Origin: RGIG9041 sp045612565 | GTDB lineage: Bacteria > Bacillota > Clostridia > Oscillospirales > QAKW01 | DNA length: 20,082 bases | Reading direction: 5' to 3' | NCBI GenBank assembly: GCA_045612565.1 | Contig: JAZKZG010000045.1 | Coordinates: forward strand, 1 to 20,082 | Shown: positions 1 through 9,300 of the stretch, in pieces | Numbering within the stretch: position 1 is the stretch's first letter | Layout of the letters: every line of letters begins with the position of its first letter | Program-made: the position numbers and the translations under genes | The notes under the pieces: model-generated | The model's database searches: none | What the model saw: only the letters and a program-made list of their open reading frames with translations | Told to the model about the DNA's origin: nothing

Positions 1-220
1 CATAAACAGTATAAGTTACACCGTCTACTTTGTAGGTAACATAGCCGATACCAACATTATTGGTTTCAAAAACGATGTTGTACTCACCGTCACCGCTGAT
101 AAGAACAGCTGGGTTTTTGGTGAATGCGATTGTAGCAGCTGATGTGGGAACAGAAATTGCCGACATCATTGACACAAGCATTATAAGCGTGAGGATTACT
201 GATAAAATTCTATTTTTCAT
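1..220 (-). CDS. Exported protein, N-terminal part (cut by left edge)
   Basis: The first 73 codons of a minus-strand gene are visible; the rest lies beyond position 1. The ATG at 218-220 follows a strong ribosome site (GAGGAG, 6 nt spacing). Residues 1-29 are a classic Sec signal peptide: basic MKNR, a hydrophobic core rich in I, L, V and M, then a probable cleavage after TSAA. The mature part begins TIAFTKNPAVLISGDGEYN and continues as short beta-strand-like, Gly/Val/Tyr-rich sequence. This start recalls the N-terminal fibronectin-like domain of purple-acid-phosphatase-type metallophosphoesterases, but no catalytic residue lies in the window, so that is only a weak guess. It is the next gene downstream of the giant secreted protein, same strand, 138 bp away, so it may be co-transcribed with it or have its own weak promoter. 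Exported is secure; function is not. Confidence 0.8.
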   Translation of the reverse strand, partial: MKNRILSVILTLIMLVSMMSAISVPTSAATIAFTKNPAVLISGDGEYNIVFETNNVGIGYVTYKVDGVTYTVY

Positions 221-300
221 AGTTTACTCCTCTTTTTAGTTACTGTTAAATATATCGATTGATACAATATAGTTAACATTGTTTTATTAGTGCGATTTTT

Positions 301-340
301 CTTGTGACAGTACGGGGAATAACTCCCCATACTGTCAAAG
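301..340 (-). other. Intergenic hairpin between two exported-protein genes
   Basis: An inverted repeat (arms 305-318 and 324-337, 5-nt loop) gives a 14-bp stem in the minus-strand transcript with one G-U pair. It extends by three more pairs past a single bulged base (301-303 with 338-340). It starts about 20 nt after the stop codon of the giant gene. Neither strand has a U-run after the stem, so it is not a standard intrinsic terminator. It may instead protect or define the 3' end of the giant mRNA, or reduce read-through into the downstream gene. Confidence 0.5.
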
Positions 341-358
341 AGTTAATAATAATACTTA

Positions 359-3300
359 TTATTGTGCAGCTGTAATTGTAGTGGTGTAACTTGAAAGTTC
401 AACACCTGTTTCAGAATCAACGATTGTTGAAATTTCGATTGATTCGCCCTGTGTAAGAACTGCCTCACTGAACGAAGCAGCAAAGATTGATGTATACTTC
501 GAACCTGTGAAGCTGCTTACAACCTTGCTTACCATTGTATCAGTAAATGTGTAGTCCTGTGTAGCTGTGTATGTTACGTTGATATCAACCCAAGCAACAC
601 GAACGCGAACGTTCACACCGCTTAATGCAGCGCCCTGACCAAAGAGTGTCTTTGCAAGACCTTTTGCGATTGTTGCATTATCACCAAATACAGGCTCTGC
701 TGTATATCCACCGTTTGAATATACGAATTTGTTTGATCTTGTAAGGTTGATCTTCAAGAATGTGTAGCTACCATCTGCAGCATTGTATACAGGAAGCTGT
801 GTATTTGTTTTGCTGAGTGATACGTTATCCTTAGCAACAACAATCTTACCTTTAGCTGCTGTGTAGCTATCGGTGATGTTACTGCCGTTGTAACCAACAA
901 CACGCTCTGCTGTAAGAGTGAATCCTTTAAGATCAAGTGTAACACCGGGGTTAACAAATACATTTGTTGCAGTTGCATTAGCAACGAGTGTAACTGTATC
1001 ACCTGATTTTGCATTTGCAAGAGCTTCTGTAATATCTGCATAGTTGGTTGTGCCGTTAATGCTTGCTACAGGTGTCTCTTCTTCTACAACTTCGCCAGGA
1101 ATGATTACAGTGTAATCTTCGTATACACCCTCGTAAACATTGCTGTATACGCGGTATGTATGATTGCCGCCTGTTGTAACTGCGTTAACGTAGTTGCCTT
1201 CAGCGTCAACAAATGTACCTGTACCATTGCCTGCGATTGTAAATACAACGCCTGCGGTTGTACCGCTTGCGCCAAGACGGATCTCAACGCTCTTTGTTTT
1301 CTCGTAGTATTTTCTTACAGTTGCATCTGAAGTGCCTTTTGAAACGCCTGTGAGTTTGAGGTCGCTACCAACAACTTTCTTATCGTAGGTTACGAAGTAG
1401 TCGTTGTCGTACATGCAATATACTTTTTCACCAGTCTTTGCTGTAGGATCTGTAAGACCTGCTACTGTTGATGAATAGTAAGTGTTTGTAAGTTGCGGAT
1501 TCTTGTCTTCAAGACCGATTGATGTTGACATCTTGTCAGGGTTGAGACCAACAAGCATGTTGTTGTCAATAGTTACGCCCTCACCTGAGTAGAGTGCGAG
1601 GTACTCTTTATCAACTGAAGCTTCAAGGTTGCCCTGTCTATCTGTCTTTCTCATATCACCTGCAACGTTTCTCGGATTGGTTGCGCCAGAGATAAGACCC
1701 TGCTCACCTGTCTCGTCAATAACGATGTTGTTGGTGAAGTCGAGTTTTGAAACTGAGTGTGTTGAAACTTTCATCAAACGGCTGTTAGGATTGTAGATAA
1801 CGTTGTTATCGATTACAACTTCAACAGCTTCAATGCAAGGATACTTAGAAACGATTGTTGTCTTTGCAGTACCATCTTCATTGTAGGTCGGGTTGCCCTG
1901 TGCATCAAGAACGGGCTGAACTGTGGGTTCAACAACACCTTCGATTGTGAAGAGTGAGCTTGCACCATTTTTAACACCGCCGTTACGGAAGTTTGAGTTA
2001 ACGATTGTAATGCTGTTCTTAGCTTTGCTTGAGAACTTGAAGAATGAAAGGATAGGTCTGTTTTTACCTGCAGCTACACCATCGAGGTATACACCGTCGA
2101 TTGTGATGTGCGGAACGTTCCATTCTTGGAGAAGCTGGTTAGATGTTGTCTTTTCAACATAAACGTCTTTAAGAGTGAATGAATCATCGTATGTTGCACC
2201 GAATGTTGCATCCTCATAATTCTTTGCACGAACGCTGTCTGTATGGATAGCTGCAGTGCTTGCAATTGTGTTGTTAAGAACTGAGTTCTTGATTGTTGTG
2301 TAAAGTGCCTGTGCAGTAAGCGGACGGTATGCATCGATGTAAGTTGCGAATTTAACACCGTCGAATACGAGGTTGCCACCCTTAGCGTCTTCATTTACTT
2401 TGATTTCTCTGATAAGTGAAACATTTTCCATATCCCACTTGTCGTTGATAGCCCAATCGTAGTTGTTAGCTGCGGTTGCGCCTGATTTATCGAACGGATT
2501 AACGTTCATGTTTGTACCGTAGAAGTTAGCAGCGAATGAAACATAAAGGTCACCGTAGTTACCTGCAACAAGAAGGATGTTCTTTTTGCCTGAAAGTGTG
2601 GTAAGATCTTTACTTGCGTTTTCGCCAAGAACTACTTTGTACTCTGTACCTGCGATATTGAGGTATGTTACGTTGCCAACCATTGCAGTCTCTGCGGGGA
2701 GATACAATGCTGTGTCAGCTTTGTTGAATGTAATGCCATTGATTGTGAGACCTGCTGCAAGTGCTTCGCTGAATACAGGGATACCTGCATCGTTGAATAC
2801 ATGGATTGCGTATACAGTCTCGGGATATGCTGTATCAGCATAAGCTACCTTGAGGTAGAGTGTTGTTGAATCTGCTGAGAGATTGAAGTTATTAATTACG
2901 TTTGTAAATTCAGCATCAGTTGCAAGAGTCTTAACAACAGGTTTAACTGCATTTGTAGTATTGAAGCTGTTAGCTGTGATTACCTGTGATGAACCGTCAA
3001 CTGAAAGTGAGATTTCGCCTTCTGTGATAAGGGCATTTGTAACATTTGCATTTACGCCTGTTACGAATTTACCAACGTTGCTGTATTCTTTTGCGTAGTC
3101 ATAGAAGAATGACTGTGAACCGCCAACAAATGCAGCGTTTGTAGCAAATCCTGAACCAACCTGTGCTTTGTACTCATCAAGAGTCTCGCAAACTTTGGTT
3201 ACGATAAAGTTGTTTTCAGCTTTGATCGGAGCATTCTTAGCTACTGAAGAAATTGTATCTGCAGCTCTGAAGCCAAGGATCATATTGCCGCTGATTTCAA

Positions 3301-6300
3301 CGTTTTCACCAAACGAACCACGTGCTGAGAAGAGTGCCTTAGGAGTATCTTCTGTGTTATAAACGAAGTTGTTTGTAAACTTAACGCTTGTGTATTTGTC
3401 AGTCTGGATGCCAACCATACCTACTGTTTCATAATCGTTGAAGTTGTTGAATACGTTGTTGTCGAATACTGCTTCAACTGTTTCAACATCTTCATCAGCG
3501 ATGCCTGTTGTACCTGCAGCGAACAAGAAGCTTACTTTGTCTGAAGAAATAGCAAAGTAGTTGTTCTTGTAGATGTGTTTAACATTAGCACCGTTACCTT
3601 TTACGAAGGTATGTGTTGAATTATCTCTGTTGTAGTCCATATCCATGTAACAACCATCAAGTGTGAAGGTTGAAGGAACTACTTCAGTCTGGAAGAGCTC
3701 GGTATTTCTACCTGTGGGCTTGAACATTACGTTCTTGAAGGTGAGGCTATCGTTGTTTGTGATACCTGCGTTGCCGCCTGTAGCATAGAATGCATCGATA
3801 GGTGCACCGCCCCAATGCTCTTTACCGGGTTTATTTCTGATAATTGAGTTTTCAACTGTGATGTTGATTACGCCTGATTCAGCAGTACGTCTTGTCTCGC
3901 CAGAAAGACCACCAAAGTGGAGCTGGTCAAGAACACGGAGACCTACAAGTTTAACATTACCTGCAACTGCGCTGCTGATAAATACGTGGTTAACTGATGT
4001 TGTATCATCAGGAATGATTGTATCAACTGTTGATACGAACTGGGTATTAAGTGTCCAATCCTTATTTGCTGACTCGATAGCATTAAAGTCATCGGTCATC
4101 TCGTTCATAGGAGCAACATTCCATTTTCTACCGTAGATGTTACACGGCATTGTAATGTTCATGTTGTGGTTTGGAACTGCAGGAGTTGTTTCACTACCAA
4201 CACCGTTTGACATATCGTAGCTTGTAACGATGATGTCGGGACATGCGATGCCAAGTGCAGTAGCCTTTTCAAATGCAGCAGCAAGAGTGCTGAATGCGTT
4301 TGTGCCGGTTGTGAACTTGTATGCCTGGCCTTCCCAGTTACGAACGATGTCTGTAGCTGTTGCCATCTCTTCTTCTGTGATAGTTGTATCAACAAGAAGT
4401 GCTTTGTCTGAGATAACATCGCCCTTGTAGTTGCCTACAAAGGTCTTTGTCTCACTTGCTTTGATCTTCATATCGAAGTCGAAGTAGTAAGTGTTGTAAC
4501 CCATTGATGCATGATATTCACCTGTTCTGTCTGCAGGAGCAGCAATACCTGTAAGGTTGGGTGAATAGTATGTGTTTTTGAGTTCGATTGCAGTCTTGTA
4601 ACCAAGAGCTGAGAAGTCGAGGTTTGCAGCTGTGAAGCCAACAAACTTGTTGCCATCTATTGTGATGTTACCATCAAGAGCAGCTGTGTAACCTCCAATG
4701 AGGTTGCTCTTAACATTACCTTCGATGAATGTGTTGTTTAAGATTTCGAGTGAAGTAATGCTGTAATTAGGCTGGATGTTAAACATCGGAGTTGTGTTTG
4801 CACCCTGTGCGTTGTAGAAAATGTTGTTTTCTACAGTAACACCAATTGAGCTGGTTGCGCTGCTATTACCTGTAACCTGGAAGATTGCGTTATTGTTTGT
4901 ACCGTTACGTAAGTTAGAATTTTTGATTTCTATTGTTACGTGGTTTGCAGGAGCAGTCTTGAAGAACGAGAGGATTGATCTGTTCTTGCCTGCTTTAGTA
5001 GCGTCGAGATATACACCGTCAACAACAATGTTGGGGTTGAACTCGTCGAAGAGCTGGTTAACTTCTGTTGTCTTGAAGTATGTATCTTTAACAGTTAATA
5101 CATCAGCGTAAGAAGTACCGAATGCTGCGTCGCCGTTCTTTTCTGATCTCGGGTTTCTCATACAGAAGATTGCGTTACCATTTGCAGGTGTGGGAACATC
5201 TACAACAGAGTTAACGAATTCTACGCTGAGGTCGCCGTCGAGAGTTGTACGTCTGCTATCATAATAGTTCTTTGTAAGTTTAACACCGTCGAATACGAGA
5301 GTGTCGCCTACAATACCGTTAAGAATCTCGATTTTATCGAGGTTTGTGCTTGCAACTTCGTTCCATTCACCATTGAATGACCAATCGAAGAAGTTTTCAG
5401 CTGTTGCTGTTGATTTGTCAACAGGATTAATGCCAAAGTTTGAACCGTAGATGTATACAGCCTTTATAACATTAAGTGCACCGTAGTTACCTGCGGGGAG
5501 GATGATGCTTGCGCCTTCATCAACTGCTTCAAGAGCAGCCTCAAAGCTGTCGAATATAACTGAATCGTCAACTTCGAATTCGTAAGCAGCACCTGCGAAT
5601 GCACCGTAGTAGTAACCGTCAAAGCTCTGAGGAACAACTACAACTGTATCTGAATCGCTGAATTCTACATCATTGATTTCGATACCGTCTGCAAGTGCAT
5701 CGTTGAATGAATCAAGACCTGAATCTGTTGAGTAGTTTCTTGCAAGGTCGAGGTAGTAACCGTTTTCAGCCATTGCAGGATGATATTCACCTGTGATAGC
5801 CTCGGGGTTAACAAGACCTGCTGTTGTCTGTGAATAGTATGTGTTTGTAAATTCACCGTAGTCAGCATCAAATGTAGCCTTAGCTTCTTTGAAGCCGATG
5901 AAGTTGTTGTTATCTACAGTAACATTACCGTAAAGAACGTTGCCTTCTTCGCCAACTTTTGCACACTCATCATCAAAGTTGAAGAGAGTTGCGTAACCCT
6001 TTGTATCGATAACTGTGTTGTTTGTGAAGTCAAACTGACCAACTGTAGAGTAGTCAATATTAAATGTAGCAGTAGCACCTGTACCGCCCTGTGCATTGTA
6101 GAAGATGTTGTTGTTTACAATAACAGTTGCAACGGGTTCGCCGCCTTCGTATGCCCAAGGCCATCCGCCTGTTGTCGCGTCTTTGTACTGGTAACCGCGA
6201 GCGTTTACGTCAAAGAACGGGTTGGCATCTGTACCGTTACGGAAGTTAGAGTTAATAACTTCAATCTTAATATCAGTGATTTTTGTACCCCACTTGAAGA

Positions 6301-9300
6301 ATGCGATGGTTGAACGTTTTTTACCTGCTGCTGTTGCATCGAGGTATACGCCGTCCATTGTGATGTAAGGTACGTTCATCTCGTGGAAGAGCTGATTTGA
6401 GTTAACTGACTTGAAGTATACATCAACAAGTGTGAGTGAATCGTCATTCTCTGCACCTGCAGCTTCGTCAGTTGAGTTTGTTGAACGTTTGTTGTTTGTT
6501 TGGAATACAGCAGTGCCGTCGCCAGCATTTACAAACATTGTGTTCTTGATTGTTGTGTAAAGTGAGCCATCTGTGATTGCACGAGCGTTATCAACATACA
6601 TGCTCATTGTAACACCGTCGAATACGAGTGTATCGTTAACAACTGCTGCGGGAACTGTGATCTTGCCAACTACTGATGACTTATCCATGTTCCACTCGTT
6701 GTTGATTGCCCAGTCATAACCGTTTGATGCAGAAGCATTTCTGTCATCGCTGGGGTTGATACCTACGTTTGAACCGATGAATGTTGCAGCACGTGCAACT
6801 GTGAGGTCGCCGTATGTACCTGTGGGAAGAACAACGTATTCTTTATCGATTGAAGCAAAAGCATTGTTTGCGTATACGTTTTCGTTGTCTACAACAAATC
6901 TGTAGAGGTCGCCTGCAAACTCGAGGTATGCAGTACCGTCAATTACTTCAGCTTCCTTAGGAAGATATACTGCAGTGTTCTCAGCTGTGAGTTCATACTC
7001 GTCAACTGTGAGACCTGCTTCGAGTTTTGAGTTGAATGATTCAACTGCAGCGTCGAATACTTTGATTGTATAAACTTTAGCAAGTTTTTCATTAGCTGTG
7101 TACATAACTTTGAGGTAAAGTGTTGTACCGCCAATGAGGTTCTTATAGTTGAATGACTCGATTACATTCTTACAAGCAGCGTCAGTAGCAAGTACCTTAA
7201 CTACTTCTTTACCGTCTGCATCGCCTGTTACAAAAGTATCTGTTGTAATAGCATAATCGGGTGTACCGTCAACTGTAAGAGTAAATGTATCGTCTGATTT
7301 TGTAACAGTTGTGTGCTCTGCAACTACTTCGTTAACTGCAAGACCTGTGTTGTAGTAACCCTTGCTGTAGTTGAGGTAGTATGCGTTTTCGCCCATAGCT
7401 GCTACGTATTCACCTGTAAGTGCATTAGTGTCTTCAAGACCTGCAAGTGTTGATGAATAGTAAGTTTTTGTGAATGTGCCCCACTTAGCATCAAAAGCCA
7501 TGTCTGCAGCAGCAAAACCAACAAAACGGTTGTTGTTGAATGTTACATTACCGATAAGCGGTGATGTTTCGTCTGTTGCTTTACCGTGATTTGATGTTGA
7601 GAAGAGTTTTTCAGCTGTTGTTGTGATAAATGTGTTACCGTCAACAACGAGGCTGCCAACTGAACTGATGTTGGGAACAATGATTGCGTTTGCTGAGTTT
7701 TCACCGTTTACGATGTAGTTACCTGTGATTTCAACGTCCATACCTGCGCCAACTGTGTAAGCTGAACCATTGTATGAACCTGAGAATGTAAAGAGGTTTG
7801 TTGCACCGTTTCTTGAACAACCGTTACGGATGTTTGAATTTTTAACTACGATCTTTGAGTAGTTAAGTGATGATGTTTTAAACCATGAGAGAGCAGGTCT
7901 GCCCATGTTTGCTTTTGTACCGTCGAGGTAGAGACCTTCGATTGTAACATAAGGTACGTTGAACTCATAGAGGAGGTGGTTTGCATACATTGAATCAACG
8001 TATATATTCTTAAGATAAAGTGAATCTTTATTAAGGTCACCAATAGCCTCGTCTGTGTAGTTTGTTGTACGTTTGTTGTTTGTAAAGATAGCACCGCTTA
8101 AATTGTTAACACCGCCGTTTACAAGAACAGAGTTTTTAATCTGTGCATAAAGTGCGCCATCAGTAAGAAGACGGTTATCGTCGTCGTATCTGCTAAAGAT
8201 AACACCGTCGAGGCTGATATCTTCACCAACAACACCTGCTTTAACTTCAAATATACTGATTACTGAAGCTGAAGCTTTTTTCCAAGCTGAATTGAATGTC
8301 CATTCGTAATTGTTGGTGTTTTTACCTGCTGAAGTGTTATTCGGGTTAACACCGAAGTTTGAACCGTAGAAGTCAGCAGCAAATGTAGCATCGAGGTTAC
8401 CGTAGTTACCTGCAGTAAGAATGATTTTCTTACCAGCGAAAGCTGAAAGTGCGCTGAGGTCTTTACCGTTGTTTGCAAATACGTTTTTGCCATCAACTAC
8501 AAATTTGTATGTTTTACCCTGGAAGTCGAGGTATGTAACCTGCTCACCACCAACAGTAAGGATAATTGCATCTGAAGGCAAGTAAACTGCTGTATCGCTT
8601 GTTTTGAATGTTACTGTGTTGATTGTAACACCGATTTCTTCGTTGTTCTCGTTCTTTGTAGCGAGTTTATCGTTGAAAGACTCGAGTGAAGCATCAAGAA
8701 TTGTAGCAGTATAAGTATTGAAGATCTTATCTGTGTAAGCAACTTTTACATAGAATTTTGCAGCACCGTTAAGAGTTGCAACATCATACTCTGAAATTAC
8801 ATTTGCAAATTGAGAATCTGTTGCAAGTGTAACTGTAACAGTTTTGCCATAAGCATTACCTGTTACAAAGTTTGAAGCAGTGATTTTTCCTGCATCTTTA
8901 CCGTTAACAGCAAAGATAACTTCGTTGCCTGAAACGGTAGCATCACCATTTGTTACAGTAGCATCAGTTATTTCAATACCTGTGTTGTAGTAGTTCTTGT
9001 TGTAATCGAGGAAGTATGGGTTCTCTTGCATAGCACCAGAATATACACCAAGTTTTTCATCAGCCTTTGTGGGAGCTGCTTTATCGCTTGAAACAAATGC
9101 GTTTGTAAGTGAAATACCACCCATAGCAGCGTGACCGTCTGCATAACCTAAGAATGTGTTGTTATCAGCCTGTGCACTTGTGTAGTTGTAGAAACCTGAA
9201 GTGGTTGAAGCAAATACATAAGCACCGCCAATGTTGTCGATAAACATATTGTCGTTTATCTTAAGGTCGCCAAAAGAGCAAGTATCTTTTGATCCTGTTA

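Noticed and set aside
6800..6860. LPTGT string in module D resembling a sortase LPXTG motif
   Set aside because: It is internal (beta-strand LPTGTYGDL), reads LPTGT rather than LP-x-TG, and equivalent modules have LPAGNYG or LTAGNYG there. No hydrophobic tail follows.
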